A stretch of 59,199 nt of DNA, from NCBI GenBank assembly GCA_025463125.1, contig JAOAPX010000114.1, forward strand, positions 1 through 59,199. The letters run 5' to 3'. This DNA comes from Acidobacteriota bacterium. Its GTDB lineage: Bacteria; Acidobacteriota; Blastocatellia; Pyrinomonadales; Pyrinomonadaceae. The notes below the pieces were generated by a model. The model was not told where the DNA came from. It did no database searches and saw nothing but the letters and a program-made list of their open reading frames with translations. The translations under genes and the position numbers were made by a program. Shown here in pieces: positions 44,821 to 54,488 of this stretch. Every line of letters starts with the position of its first letter. Within the stretch, counting starts at the first letter, position 1.

Positions 44821-47800
44821 TCAGACAAATCCCTGCCAGCTTAAAGCCTGCGCGATAGCTTCGTTTAGTTTTAGATTGCAGCCCTGTTCATAAGATTTTG
44901 TAAATTCGCTTTCGCTCATCTTTGTTTTCAATGCCGAAATGTAATTGTCGCGGAAATGTCGATCGGCGGGTTCTATTTCAAAGCCGATTGATTCTCTAAG
45001 ATGCTGTGCCGAGCCGGCGAGCGTTGCGGCAAGCCCGGGTTCAGCCGCCTTAGCCGCGAGAGCCGCGAAACCGTCAAGCGAATAGGAAATTGCCGCCCGG
45101 TTACCCAATTCCCGCGCTTTAATCAATGCTTCCCTAAAATGGGAATCGGCGGATTTGAGATCGCCCTCAATATAAGTGACAGCTGCGAGATTCGCGAGAA
45201 TAGTGCTGACGAATTGCTTGTTTCCGAGCCGCCTTGAAACCTCCAGGGCTTCTTCGAAAAGAGCGCGCGCCGCCGAATTATCGCCGGTCGTGCGCGCGAT
45301 GTCTCCGAGCGAATTGAGATAAGCGGCGATTCCGTTCAAATCATTTAACCGGCGACTGATTTTTAATCCTTCTTCGATATAACGGCGCGCGGCTATCGTG
45401 TCTCCTTGCTGATACACAACCAAACCTAAACCGCTGTTCGATTCGGCGATTTGTTTAAGATCGTTCGCCGCTTTGCTCAAAACCAATCCTTCTTCGTAAG
45501 CTGCCCTCGCCGCTTGATAGTCGCCCTGAAAACGCGATAATGTGCCGAGCAAATTCAGTAATTTAAAGCGCGTATCGTTTGAAGTTTTATTTTTGCTGCA
45601 TTCCAGCACGGTTTTCAAACAGGTGCTGCCTTCCGTCAAATGGCTGTGAAGAAACCAAAACAAACGGATCGATGCCGCGAGACGCGCCGCAAACTCTATG
45701 TTGTTTTCCAAAAGCCATTGCAAAGCCGCACGCAGATTATCGTGTTCGTCTTCGAGTTGATCGAGCCATTTTACCGAATCGGAACCTTTCAAATGATGCT
45801 CGGCTCTTTCTCCGAGCGCCAGAAAACATTCGGCGTGACTGCGTTTTGCGTGTTCGGCTTCGCCGCTTGTTTCAAGAGCTTCAAGAGCGTATTCGCGCAC
45901 GACTTCCAGCATTCGAAAACGCATTTCCCCGTTTTCCTGTTCTTTTGCGGCAAGCAGGCTTTTTTCTACCAGAGACGTCACGCCGTCATAAGTATCAATC
46001 GACGGCTGTTTGCCGGCAGCTTCGTCTTTGTCGCTAGATAAAAACCGGCAGCCGCCGCCGATTGCTTCGGCTGATTCAAGCGTGAAACCGCCGACAAAGA
46101 CGGCTAAACGCCGAAACAGGCATTTTTCCGCTTCATTTAAAAGCTCGTAGCTCCATTCGATCGCGCCGCGCATTGTTTGCTGGCGGGCGGGTAAATCTCT
46201 CGCTCCGCCGGTTAAAAGTTTCAGGCGGTTTTCAAGTTTCGTTTGAATTGCCTGCGGCGAAAGAAATTTCACATGCGCCGCCGCCAGTTCGATCGCGAGA
46301 GGCAATCCTTCGAGTCTGCGGCAAATCTCTGCGACGGCTTGCGCGTTTTGCGGCGATAAAGCGAAGCTCGGTTTCGTTTGAGCCGCTCGCTGGACAAACA
46401 ATTTTATCGCTTCGTAATTTGACAGCTCTTCAAGCGAAATTCGTTCGTATTCATCGGGCAAAGCCAGCGGCGGAACTATAAATTCGCGCTCGGCGCTTAA
46501 ACGCAGAAGCGTCCGGCTGGTTACTAAAATCTTCAGCTCGCGCGCGGCGAAAAGCATCTCCGCGATTTGCGGCGCCGCTTCAACGACCTGCTCGAAATTA
46601 TCAACGACGAGCAGCATCCGCTTGTCTGACAGGTGAGTTTTCAGCACTTCGAGAATCGGTTTGCCGCCCGCTTCTTTTATATTGAGAGCCTGCGCGATGG
46701 TCGGCGCGACGAGATCGGTATTGGTGATCGGCGCGAGTTCGACGAAAAACGCTCCGTCCCTGAAATCGGCGAGCATTCGCCGGGCGATTGTTTTGGCAAG
46801 CGAAGTTTTTCCGGTTCCGCCGACGCCGGTTAAGGTCAAAAGCCGCAAATCTTCGCGTTTCAGCAAACCGCAAATTTCAGCCGTTTCCTTTTCGCGCCCG
46901 ACGATCGGCGTAAATTCAGCCGAGAGATTGTTCGGCTGAATAACCGGGATTTTTTCCGTGACGGTGAGTTCGAAATCTTGTAAAATCTCGTCCGTGTTCT
47001 CGCTTGGCAATTCGCTTCGTTCCTGTTCGGCTTCGAAATCCAGGCGTTTTTGTAAATTTTTCAGATCCAGCAGCAAATCTTTCGCCGTTTGATAACGCTC
47101 GGATTTATTTTTTTTCAGCGATTTGCTGACGATATGTTCGAGCGCGAAAGGGATTTTCCGGTTGATTTCGCTTACGGGCAGCGGAGTTTTCGTTAAAATA
47201 TTGAGCAGCGTTTCCGTCACAGTCGCGCCTGCAAACGGCAGCCTGCCCGTTAACATTTCGTATAAAATAACGCCGAGACTCCAGATATCTGTCTGCGTGT
47301 CGATGTCTTTTCCTTCGGCTTGTTCGGGCGACATATAAAATACGGTTCCGAGAAGCACGCCGCTTTTTGTTTTTACCTGCGCTCCGCTTTTTATACCGGT
47401 TACTGCTTCTTCCGTTTTTTCTTCGCTCAGCTTCGCCAGACCGAAATCCAGAACTTTCACGATTCCGTCCGGGCGAATCATCACATTTTCCGGTTTTATA
47501 TCGCGGTGCATGATTCCTGCCGAATGGGCTGCCGACAAAGCGAAAGCGATTTGCCGGGCGATTTCGAGAATTTCGTAAAAGCTTTGAATTTCGCCGCTTA
47601 ATTTATTTCTGAGCGTTTCGCCTTCGACGTATTCGGTCGCGAGGAAATATATGTCGTCTTCTTTGCCGAATTCATAGACAGTTAAAATATTCGGGTGATT
47701 TAAGGCTGAGATTGAAAAGGCTTCCTGCTCGAAACGCGCCAGGCGTTCCGGGCTTTCGCTGAACTCTTCAGGCAAAATCTTGAGCGCGACTTTCCGTTTA

Positions 47801-47898
47801 AGCCGCGTATCGTGCGCGAGATATACTTCACCCATTCCGCCCGTTCCGATGACAGAGCGTATTTTATAATGACCAAGATTTTCTCTGTCCCGCATCAT
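44821..47898 (-). CDS. Ser/Thr protein kinase fused to AfsR/NB-ARC-like ATPase and TPR repeats
   Basis: 1025 residues. Kinase ~11-290: glycine loop GTGGMGEVYLA (18-28), Lys40, HRDIKPEN (131-138), DFG (151-153), SPEQAEG; all catalytic residues present. No membrane helix. ATPase ~330-640 with P-loop GVGGTGKT (358-365), Walker B LLVVDNFEQV and the downstream LVTSRTLLRLSAEREF, as in AfsR/GutR-type STAND regulators. TPRs ~740-1000 (for example YLNSLGDIARTTGDNSAARA repeated in style). STAND proteins switch by ATP binding; kinase fusion suggests a phospho-signalling output gated by TPR ligand binding. No DNA-binding domain. Targets unknown; a PP2C phosphatase is ~1.5 kb away. Confidence 0.93.
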   Translation of the reverse strand: MMRDRENLGHYKIRSVIGTGGMGEVYLAHDTRLKRKVALKILPEEFSESPERLARFEQEAFSISALNHPNILTVYEFGKEDDIYFLATEYVEGETLRNKLSGEIQSFYEILEIARQIAFALSAAHSAGIMHRDIKPENVMIRPDGIVKVLDFGLAKLSEEKTEEAVTGIKSGAQVKTKSGVLLGTVFYMSPEQAEGKDIDTQTDIWSLGVILYEMLTGRLPFAGATVTETLLNILTKTPLPVSEINRKIPFALEHIVSKSLKKNKSERYQTAKDLLLDLKNLQKRLDFEAEQERSELPSENTDEILQDFELTVTEKIPVIQPNNLSAEFTPIVGREKETAEICGLLKREDLRLLTLTGVGGTGKTSLAKTIARRMLADFRDGAFFVELAPITNTDLVAPTIAQALNIKEAGGKPILEVLKTHLSDKRMLLVVDNFEQVVEAAPQIAEMLFAARELKILVTSRTLLRLSAEREFIVPPLALPDEYERISLEELSNYEAIKLFVQRAAQTKPSFALSPQNAQAVAEICRRLEGLPLAIELAAAHVKFLSPQAIQTKLENRLKLLTGGARDLPARQQTMRGAIEWSYELLNEAEKCLFRRLAVFVGGFTLESAEAIGGGCRFLSSDKDEAAGKQPSIDTYDGVTSLVEKSLLAAKEQENGEMRFRMLEVVREYALEALETSGEAEHAKRSHAECFLALGERAEHHLKGSDSVKWLDQLEDEHDNLRAALQWLLENNIEFAARLAASIRLFWFLHSHLTEGSTCLKTVLECSKNKTSNDTRFKLLNLLGTLSRFQGDYQAARAAYEEGLVLSKAANDLKQIAESNSGLGLVVYQQGDTIAARRYIEEGLKISRRLNDLNGIAAYLNSLGDIARTTGDNSAARALFEEALEVSRRLGNKQFVSTILANLAAVTYIEGDLKSADSHFREALIKARELGNRAAISYSLDGFAALAAKAAEPGLAATLAGSAQHLRESIGFEIEPADRHFRDNYISALKTKMSESEFTKSYEQGCNLKLNEAIAQALSWQGFV

Positions 47899-47923
47899 AT
47901 AAGGGGAAATAAATTGTCTTGTT

Positions 47924-47974
47924 CCCGCCTACAAAGCTTTATATAAAAAAAGCTTTGTAGGCGGGCGCGCCCGC
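47924..47974. repeat. Nested palindromes (REP-like) upstream of the kinase gene
   Basis: A perfect 17-bp inverted repeat, CCCGCCTACAAAGCTTT (47924-47940) with its complement at 47949-47965 and an 8-nt loop, overlaps a second palindrome GCGGGCGCGCCCGC at 47961-47974. GC-rich core with AT loop, sitting between the divergent kinase region and the spacer. Confidence 0.85.
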
Positions 47975-48152
47975 TGTAAATTTGACCGGAAGATTACCTT
48001 TAAAATAGCACGCTTTTGCTTGATCGACCGCATAAAACCGGAACGATTCGTAACTTTAAATCGGAAGTTTCAGTTTAAGCTTAAAGCAATGTCTTTTCTT
48101 TGAACGGGCTTTCAATGGCAAAGCGGCATTAAAAGAAAAGCGTCGTAAAGAA

Positions 48153-48189
48153 TAAAAAAAGGCTTGAGAAATGAACTTTTCTCAAGCCT
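48153..48189 (-). terminator. Terminator for the cysteine-cluster gene
   Basis: AGGCTTGAGAA (48160-48170) pairs with TTCTCAAGCCT (48179-48189); on the minus strand it is followed by T7. Confidence 0.85.
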
Positions 48190-48334
48190 GAAATTCGGAG
48201 ATATAAATGAGATATTTTTTAAACAGGACGAAAGCGGCAGATGTTCCAGTAATAAATTCCAGGATCGGGAAAACGGCTTTAGCTTGCCGCCTCGCCGCGC
48301 CAAAATCTTTAAGCCGACCGGCGAGTTTAATGTT

Positions 48335-48628
48335 TCATTTTTTCCTGATTCGCGTCGCTCTTTCCAAACGCGCGAGTTTTCGAAAAGCTTCCCGGGAATT
48401 TGCTCCGCACATATCCGCCGACGGTCGCAAGCCAGCGCAGACGGAAGGGCGTTCGGGCTTGCCGAACAGTTTGCAGCGGTGATCGTTCGTCAATTGCACG
48501 CAGCGCTCGCCAGCCGCTTTGCCTTCGGGCATTCCCGGAATCGGGGAAGATATCGAAGGCGCGATGCAGCAAGCGCCGCACCCGGCTCTGCATCCCACGA
48601 TTGTCGCGCTGTCGCCTTGTTTCATCAT
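48335..48628 (-). CDS. YkgJ-family cysteine-cluster protein
   Basis: 97 residues from ATG 48628, preceded by AAGGA at good distance; an upstream in-frame extension to 48778 is hydrophobic and lacks family support. Cysteines [15 protein letters not shown], then [16 protein letters not shown] and [15 protein letters not shown] follow the YkgJ/UPF0153 pattern, predicted to hold zinc or an iron cluster. No enzymatic role is established for the family. Divergent from nfeD with ~140 bp between starts. Confidence 0.82.
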   Translation of the reverse strand: MMKQGDSATIVGCRAGCGACCIAPSISSPIPGMPEGKAAGERCVQLTNDHRCKLFGKPERPSVCAGLRPSADMCGANSREAFRKLARLERATRIRKK

Positions 48629-48769
48629 TCGGATCCTTATTTTTAATCCCGGCACTTTTCTCTTCGAGCATTGAATTGTAAGATGTTCACGCACAAACCG
48701 CACGCGCAGAAGATAAACTGACAAAGCGGGAAATATTTGTGATATTATTGGCAGAAAAGCATCAAAATA

Positions 48770-49249
48770 ATGGAACAATTGGCGTGGATTTTATGGGTTT
48801 TGCTTGGCGTTATTCTGATAATCGCCGAAATCTTTACGCTCGGATTTGTTTTATTCTGGTTCGGCATCGGCGCGTTCGCGGCTGCGCTGGCTGGTTTGTT
48901 AGGGTTTGGAACAATCGTGCAGTTTATGCTTTTTGCAGTTGTTTCGATTGCTTTATCCGTGATGTCTAGAACCATTCTCGCCAACTATTTTTCACACAAC
49001 GATGAAAATGCTTATAAAACCGGAATCGATTCTTTGCCCGGTCAGATCGGAACTGTGACTTTGGCAAGCAAAGGCGCGCTGCGCGAAGGCGCGGTTAAGG
49101 TCTACGGCTCGACCTGGACGGCTTTTCCCGTAAACGGCGAAGCCGAATTGATTGAAGGCGAAAAGGTTGAAGTCGTCAGCGTCAAAGGTTCTTCGATTTA
49201 CGTGCGCAGAGCCGAAAGGGAATTGCCGGAATGGCGCAAAGAGCATTGA
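48770..49249 (+). CDS. NfeD-family membrane protein
   Basis: 159 residues. Two hydrophobic regions: [20 protein letters not shown] at residues ~5-25, and a second one ending near LFAVVSIAL. The C-terminal ~80 residues are an OB-fold domain ([20 protein letters not shown], then [20 protein letters not shown]). Short NfeD proteins lack the ClpP-like protease part and often pair with stomatin/flotillin-type proteins in membrane organisation; no such partner is next door here. Ends against a terminator opposing the PP2C gene. Confidence 0.88.
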   Translation: MEQLAWILWVLLGVILIIAEIFTLGFVLFWFGIGAFAAALAGLLGFGTIVQFMLFAVVSIALSVMSRTILANYFSHNDENAYKTGIDSLPGQIGTVTLASKGALREGAVKVYGSTWTAFPVNGEAELIEGEKVEVVSVKGSSIYVRRAERELPEWRKEH

Positions 49250-49301
49250 GAAAATAAAATACGGAAAACCGGCGGGAAATAAGAAGTCAGAAAAAAAGTA
49301 A

Positions 49302-49395
49302 AAAAAGGTGAGAAACCGGAAATAACCTGTAAAAAAGGTATCTCTCTCCGGCGTTTGTTTCACAGAGAGATTTACTTCTCGTTCCTCACCTTTTT
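49302..49395. terminator. Complex bidirectional terminator
   Basis: Outer arms AAAAAGGTGAG (49302-49312) with CTCACCTTTTT (49385-49395) enclose an inner stem ATCTCTCT (49340-49347) with AGAGAGAT (49364-49371). Lies between the convergent nfeD and PP2C genes. Confidence 0.75.
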
Positions 49396-49396
49396 C

Positions 49397-50332
49397 TTAA
49401 ACCGCGTCCGCCAGATTTTGATCCGCCGTATCGTGAATATCTCCGAGATTTAATACTTCCAGTTTTACGTCTTCGCCGTTTGCTTCCGGCAGCTCTTCGC
49501 CTAAAATGCGGGCGATAACGACCGTTATATTATCTTCGCCGCCGCGTTCGTTGGCTTCTTTAACCAGTTCGGCGCAGGCTAACTCTAAATGATCCTTGTT
49601 TTCAAGCACAATGCGCTGCATACTCGCGCCCGATACTTTATTCGATAAACCGTCGCTGCAAAGCAGCAGAATATCTTCGCGGCGCGGCATCAGGCGAGCC
49701 GAAACCGGGTAAATCTCGCTTTGCGCGCCGAGCGCCTGCAAAATTACGTTTTTAAGCGTGTGCGTTTCGGCTTCTTCGGGAGAAATCTGCCGCGCGTCGA
49801 TCAATTGCTGAACCAGCGATTGATCTTTGGTTATCTGGTAAATTTTACCGTTGCGAATCAGGTAAGCGCGGCTGTCGCCGATTTGAACCAGATCGATGGC
49901 GTCGCGCGTGATGCTGACGCCGGTAAAGGTCGCGCCCATTCCCTGAAACTGCGGGTCTGTTCGCCCCTGCTGATGAATTAAATAATTGGCGTAGATTGTC
50001 GCTTCATACAATTTTCCGATCAGAGAAGTTTGATGATCTTCAGGCGCGGCGGGTTTTTCCTGATCATCGTCCAGAATTTTACGGCTGACCGTTTCAACCG
50101 CCATTTTACTGGCGACTTCCCCGGCAAGCGCGCCGCCCATTCCGTCGGAGACCGCCAGAACGACTCCGTTTTCATCTATTTCGAATTTTTGCGATTCGAT
50201 GACGAATTCGTCAGGCGCTTGTGAGCTCGTCCACGCTTTTACGTCCGATACGTGCAACATCAGATAGTTATCCTCATTGCCTTTGCGGACGCGCCCGATG
50301 TGTGATGTGGCATGAATATCAACAATCAACAT
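49397..50332 (-). CDS. PP2C-family (PPM) Ser/Thr phosphatase
   Basis: About 311 residues from the ATG at 50332 (MLIVDIHATSHIGRVRKGNEDN); in-frame ATGs 5 and 16 codons upstream add a hydrophobic stretch, and none has a clear ribosome site, so the start is uncertain. Metal-binding motifs of the Mg/Mn phosphatases are intact: RKGNEDNY, AVSDGMGGALAGEVAS, LVQIGDSRAYLI, LLCSDGLSN and GGEDNITVV. Bacterial members reverse Hanks-type kinase phosphorylation; the kinase at 44.8-47.9 kb is a possible partner. The C-terminal ~35 residues are an acidic tail. Confidence 0.9.
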   Translation of the reverse strand: MLIVDIHATSHIGRVRKGNEDNYLMLHVSDVKAWTSSQAPDEFVIESQKFEIDENGVVLAVSDGMGGALAGEVASKMAVETVSRKILDDDQEKPAAPEDHQTSLIGKLYEATIYANYLIHQQGRTDPQFQGMGATFTGVSITRDAIDLVQIGDSRAYLIRNGKIYQITKDQSLVQQLIDARQISPEEAETHTLKNVILQALGAQSEIYPVSARLMPRREDILLLCSDGLSNKVSGASMQRIVLENKDHLELACAELVKEANERGGEDNITVVIARILGEELPEANGEDVKLEVLNLGDIHDTADQNLADAV

Positions 50333-50411
50333 AATAACAAAAGACATCAGACACCAGATGCCGGATATTAGTAAAAACACCTTCTAACATCTAATCTCCG
50401 ATATCTAATTT

Positions 50412-51545
50412 CTACCTAAGTGCCTGATCTAAATCCTCAATAATATCCTCTATGTCCTCAATTCCTACGGAAATTCGTACTAAGCCGTCGGTGATGCCGA
50501 GACTCGCGCGTTTTTCAGCCGGAACGGATGCGTGCGTCATTGTTGCAGGATGGGAAATCAATGTTTCAACGCCGCCTAAGCTCTCGCCCAAGGTGCAGAC
50601 CTTAACACCTTCGAGCACCTTTCTGGCATTATCAAGCGAACCGGTTTCAAATGCAACCATTCCGCCGAAACCTTTCTGCTGGCGCTTCGCCAGTTCGTGC
50701 TGCGGATGCGAAGCCAGACCCGGATAATATACTTTCTGAATGCCCGGATGCTCGGTCAAAAAATTAGCTACTGCGCGCCCGTTTTTATCGTGCGCTTCCA
50801 TCCTGACGGCTAATGTTTTCGTTCCGCGCAGAACCAGGAAAGAATCAAACGGCGAAAGAATCGCGCCGACGCTGTTTTGAATGAACTGAATCCATTTAGC
50901 ATCTTCTTCATCGTTTAAAGCGACGAAACCGCCGACCGAATCGGAATGACCGTTTAAATACTTCGTTGTCGAATGAACGACGATATCGACGCCGAACTCC
51001 ATCGGACGCTGTAGATACGGCGACATAAAAGTGTTGTCGCAAACGACTTTTGCTCCGTGCGCGTGCGAAACGTCGGAAACCGCCTGCAAATCCGTCACGC
51101 TCATAATCGGATTGGTCGGCGTTTCGACAAAAACCATTTTCGTGTTCGGCTTAAATGCTTTTTCGAGATTCGAAGCGTCGGATGTATCGACAAGATCGAA
51201 TTCGATTCCGTAATTTACCAAAACGCGGCTAAAAAGACGATATGTTCCGCCGTACGTGTTATCGCCGAGGATAACGTGATCGCCGCCCTTTACTAACTTT
51301 AAAACGGCGTCGGTCGCCGACATGCCGGAAGCGAAAGCGTAGCCGAAGCGCGCGCCTTCGAGAGCGGCGATGTTTGTTTCGAGCGCCGAACGCGTCGGAT
51401 TCTGCGTGCGCGCGTACTCGTAGCCTTTGTGTTTGCCGAGCGCGTCCTGCGCGTAGGTCGAAGTTTGATAAATCGGTACGGTTACGGAGCCGGTCGTCGG
51501 GTCCGGCTCGTTTCCCGCATGAATCGCTGTTGTAGAAAAGCCCAT
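50412..51545 (-). CDS. Cystathionine gamma-synthase/lyase-type PLP enzyme
   Basis: 377 residues, matching the Cys/Met-metabolism PLP family. YARTQNPTRSALE and the PLP-binding SGMSATDAVL are typical; the Schiff-base Lys195 is in HSTTKYLNGHSD; SLGGVETLISHPATMTHAS closes the active site. Either gamma-synthase (O-acyl-homoserine plus cysteine) or gamma-lyase activity is possible; sequence motifs visible here do not separate them. Divergent from a LysR regulator with 285 bp between, which likely controls it. Confidence 0.92.
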   Translation of the reverse strand: MGFSTTAIHAGNEPDPTTGSVTVPIYQTSTYAQDALGKHKGYEYARTQNPTRSALETNIAALEGARFGYAFASGMSATDAVLKLVKGGDHVILGDNTYGGTYRLFSRVLVNYGIEFDLVDTSDASNLEKAFKPNTKMVFVETPTNPIMSVTDLQAVSDVSHAHGAKVVCDNTFMSPYLQRPMEFGVDIVVHSTTKYLNGHSDSVGGFVALNDEEDAKWIQFIQNSVGAILSPFDSFLVLRGTKTLAVRMEAHDKNGRAVANFLTEHPGIQKVYYPGLASHPQHELAKRQQKGFGGMVAFETGSLDNARKVLEGVKVCTLGESLGGVETLISHPATMTHASVPAEKRASLGITDGLVRISVGIEDIEDIIEDLDQALR

Positions 51546-51830
51546 AAAAAAATATGTAATGTTCTTGAAAACTGTTTTATTTTAACTCTTTTGCAAAAAA
51601 TAGACTACCAGATTCGGTTATTTTTTGTTAAATCAATATTATTTTACCGGAAAAACGTTACTAAATTTCCATACTTGACGGAAAGTTTGCCCGCAAACTT
51701 TTTTTAATTTAACTTGACCTTATTCCGAAGGCAGAGTAAAACTTAAAATCATTATTATTTAACTGTATTTACAATAACTTTCTCTAATAAAATACCGGTT
51801 AAATACGATTAAAAACCGTTTAAAAAGGAT

Positions 51831-52712
51831 ATGGATATAAATCAACTCGAAGTTTTATCGGTCGTGGCGCGCGAAAAAAGTTTTTCCAGAGCCGCTGAAG
51901 TCTTGAACCGGACGCAGCCGGCAATCAGCCAAGCCGTTCGGCGACTCGAGCAGGAAGTGGGCGAAAAGCTTTTCGATCGTTCTTCTAAAGACGGAACTTT
52001 GACTCTCGCCGGTGAAATCCTCGTCGATTACGCTAAACAGATGCTCAATTTGCGCCAGACGGCGCACGACGCCATCAAGGAAATGCGCGATTTGCACCAC
52101 GGCAAGGTCACCATCAGCGCCAATGAGCATACGGTGTTTTATCTTTTGCCGGTCATCGAAGAATTTCGCCGCCAGCATCCGCTGATAAAAATCGAAGTTC
52201 AGCGCGGCGTTTCGAGCCGCATTCCGAAAGAAATCATTGCTCGCGAAGTCGAGCTCGGCATCATTTCGTTTAAGCCGAACGACAGCTCGGTCGTTTCGAT
52301 TTCAATTACGACGGATGAACTGGCGCTGATCGTTTCGCCGCATCATCCGCTCGCCGATAAAACGAGCGTTTCAATCAAAGAACTCGCCAAGGAAAGTTTT
52401 ATCGCTCATAACGCGCCTTCGCCTTACCGGCAAAAAGTTATCGAATCTTTTGAAAAACACAATACGAAATTGAACATCCCGGTTGAATTACCGTCGCTCG
52501 AAGCGATTAAAAGATTGGTTGAAAACGGCGTCGGGGTTGCGCTCGTTCCAAAACTGACGGCTGAAACCGAAATCGCCAGCGGGCGGCTTAAAGCCTTATC
52601 CGTAAAGGAAATGAAGCTCGAAAGAAAACTCAACATCATTTATCGCCGAAATTCCGTTTTGTCACACGCGGCGAAAGTCTTTCTGAAACTGGCAAAAGAT
52701 ATGAGCAGTTAA
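51831..52712 (+). CDS. LysR-family regulator next to the transsulfuration gene
   Basis: 293 residues. Winged helix MDINQLEVLSVVAREKSFS, then LNRTQPAISQAVRRLEQEVGEKLFDR and LTLAGEILVDYAKQ; effector domain ~90-290 with HHGKVTISANEHTVFYLLPV. Divergent orientation to the cystathionine enzyme suggests control of sulfur amino acid metabolism (inference). The promoter-side spacer contains two ACCG(G)TTAAA-like elements within 51790-51826. Confidence 0.88.
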   Translation: MDINQLEVLSVVAREKSFSRAAEVLNRTQPAISQAVRRLEQEVGEKLFDRSSKDGTLTLAGEILVDYAKQMLNLRQTAHDAIKEMRDLHHGKVTISANEHTVFYLLPVIEEFRRQHPLIKIEVQRGVSSRIPKEIIAREVELGIISFKPNDSSVVSISITTDELALIVSPHHPLADKTSVSIKELAKESFIAHNAPSPYRQKVIESFEKHNTKLNIPVELPSLEAIKRLVENGVGVALVPKLTAETEIASGRLKALSVKEMKLERKLNIIYRRNSVLSHAAKVFLKLAKDMSS

Positions 52713-52880
52713 TGCCGCAATAACGGGTAAAGTGTGAGTAAATAAAAATAAACAGGAACAAATTCAAGATCCTAAATATTTTATTCATTTGCGTAAAAAT
52801 AAGTTAGAATGTCTAGCGAGTTTGTTTTTCAAAACTTGGAGTTGAAAATTTTTAAATTCCTGAGAAAAGCGAGGAAAAGT

Positions 52881-53213
52881 ATGACCGAGAAGGATTACGC
52901 CGAAGCCCTTGCGCCTTCGGAAAGACGTAAATCAGATCGTAAAAAGCTAATCATTGACGTGAAATTTGCAGGCGGCGATGCCACCGGCATTGCAAATACG
53001 CGTGATATAGGTGTCGGCGGATTGTATATGACGACGAATGCGGCGCTCGAAATGGGCGCGCCGATTTTTATGACGATGGGCGTCGGCGGAAAAGAGATTT
53101 CCTTTAGCGGAACGGTGGTTTATATCGACCCGGGTCAGGGCGTCGGCGTTCGTTTTCAGGATATCTCGGAAGATGATAAAGAGTTTTTAAAAGGAGAATT
53201 GGAACTGGAATAG
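52881..53213 (+). CDS. PilZ-domain protein (c-di-GMP receptor candidate)
   Basis: 110 residues from ATG 52881, chosen for the AGGA 6 bp upstream; a longer in-frame start at 52809 lacks one. The RxxxR motif is present as RRKSDRKK near residues 15-22, and the (D/N)xSxxG-type motif as TRDIGVGGLYM (G in place of S), followed by the barrel strands GTVVYIDPGQGVGVRFQDIS. Binds c-di-GMP if the altered second motif still allows it. Precedes a YbdK-type ligase by ~80 bp; no operon is certain. Confidence 0.85.
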   Translation: MTEKDYAEALAPSERRKSDRKKLIIDVKFAGGDATGIANTRDIGVGGLYMTTNAALEMGAPIFMTMGVGGKEISFSGTVVYIDPGQGVGVRFQDISEDDKEFLKGELELE

Positions 53214-53291
53214 AAAAAACTTTTAGGCGGCAGGAAACAGCCGAAATTCCCAGCTTGCCTTTTAAATACTTTCTACTTGCCATTTAAAATT

Positions 53292-54413
53292 ATGTTTCAG
53301 CAATTTACTCTCGGAATAGAAGAAGAATTTCAGATCGTTGACCCGCACACGCGCGAACTAAAATCACATGTTTCGGAAATTTTAGACGAGGGCAAGCTGC
53401 TGCTCGGCGAAAAGATCAAGCCTGAAATGATTCAGTCGATGATTGAGGTCGGCACGGGCGTCTGTCATAACATTCAGGAAGCGCGCGAAGATATTACAAA
53501 GCTGCGCTGCATTATTTCGAGTCTCGCCAAAAAAAAGGGAATGGAGATCGCCGCCGGTTCAACGCATCCGTTTTCAAAATGGTCTGACCAGACGATTTTC
53601 GAACACGATCGTTACAAGCTTCTTATCGATGAACTGCAGATGGTGGCGCGTTCGCTCCTGATTTTCGGGCTTCACGTGCATGTCGGAATCGAAGACTTGG
53701 ATCGCCGCATTCATATTATGAATGCCGCGCGGTATTTCCTGCCGCACGTTTTAGCGATGACCACTTCTTCGCCTTTCTGGCTTGGATTTGATACCGGACT
53801 GAAAAGTTATCGCTCGGAAGTCTTTAAAAAGTTTCCGCGCACGGATATTCCCGATCATTTCGAATCTCACCAGCAGTTTCAAAGCTACGTCGATCTGCTC
53901 GTAAAAATGAATTGTATTCAGGACGCGACTAAAATCTGGTGGGACGTTCGCCCGCACCCGAAATTTCCGACGCTCGAATTTCGCATCTGCGACATCCCGA
54001 CGCGCGTTGACGATACGATTGCCGTCACCGCGCTTTTTCAGGCGATCGTCGCCAAGCTCACGATTTTAATCGATAAAAATTTAGGCTTCCGGCTTTATCA
54101 CAGAAGGCTGATCCAGGAAAACAAGTGGCGCGCCGTGCGCTACGGCTTGGACGGAAAACTGCTCGATCTCGGCAAACAAAAAGAAGTTCACGTTAAAGAT
54201 TTGATTCGCGAACTGCTCGATTTCGTCGATGATGTAGTTGACGAATTGGATTCGCGCAAGGAAATCGAACATATCCATACGATCCTGGAGCGCGGAACTT
54301 CCGCCGACGAACAGCTGCGCGTTTATTACGAATCAGGCGAACGTTTCGAGCCGGTCGTTGATATGCTTATAAAAAACACTATGGAAAACGTGCCGGAATA
54401 CTGTTTTGATTAG
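53292..54413 (+). CDS. YbdK-type carboxylate-amine ligase (GCS2 family)
   Basis: 373 residues from ATG 53292 (FQQFTLGIEEEFQIVDP); an in-frame TTG at 53277 is less likely. GIEEEFQIVDPHTREL, MIQSMIEVGTGVCHNIQEA, LLIFGLHVHVGIED and WWDVRPHPKFPTLEFRICDIPT are the standard motifs of the GCS2 group. Related enzymes form gamma-glutamyl bonds weakly; the natural substrate of YbdK-type members is unsettled. Closed by a strong terminator. Confidence 0.93.
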   Translation: MFQQFTLGIEEEFQIVDPHTRELKSHVSEILDEGKLLLGEKIKPEMIQSMIEVGTGVCHNIQEAREDITKLRCIISSLAKKKGMEIAAGSTHPFSKWSDQTIFEHDRYKLLIDELQMVARSLLIFGLHVHVGIEDLDRRIHIMNAARYFLPHVLAMTTSSPFWLGFDTGLKSYRSEVFKKFPRTDIPDHFESHQQFQSYVDLLVKMNCIQDATKIWWDVRPHPKFPTLEFRICDIPTRVDDTIAVTALFQAIVAKLTILIDKNLGFRLYHRRLIQENKWRAVRYGLDGKLLDLGKQKEVHVKDLIRELLDFVDDVVDELDSRKEIEHIHTILERGTSADEQLRVYYESGERFEPVVDMLIKNTMENVPEYCFD

Positions 54414-54454
54414 ATTGCCGTCATAGCGCTTTAGAATTATTTTAACCAGTTCGC

Positions 54455-54488
54455 AAAAAGAGCTTTCCGCTTCAGGAAAGCTCTTTTT
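54455..54488 (+). terminator. Terminator after the YbdK-type gene
   Basis: A 14-bp arm AAAAAGAGCTTTCC (54455-54468) pairs with GGAAAGCTCTTTTT (54475-54488) across a 6-nt loop, ending in T5. Confidence 0.92.

Noticed and set aside
48112-48303. 63-residue reading frame on the minus strand
   Set aside because: Covers the terminator of the cysteine-cluster gene, no ribosome site and no recognisable features.
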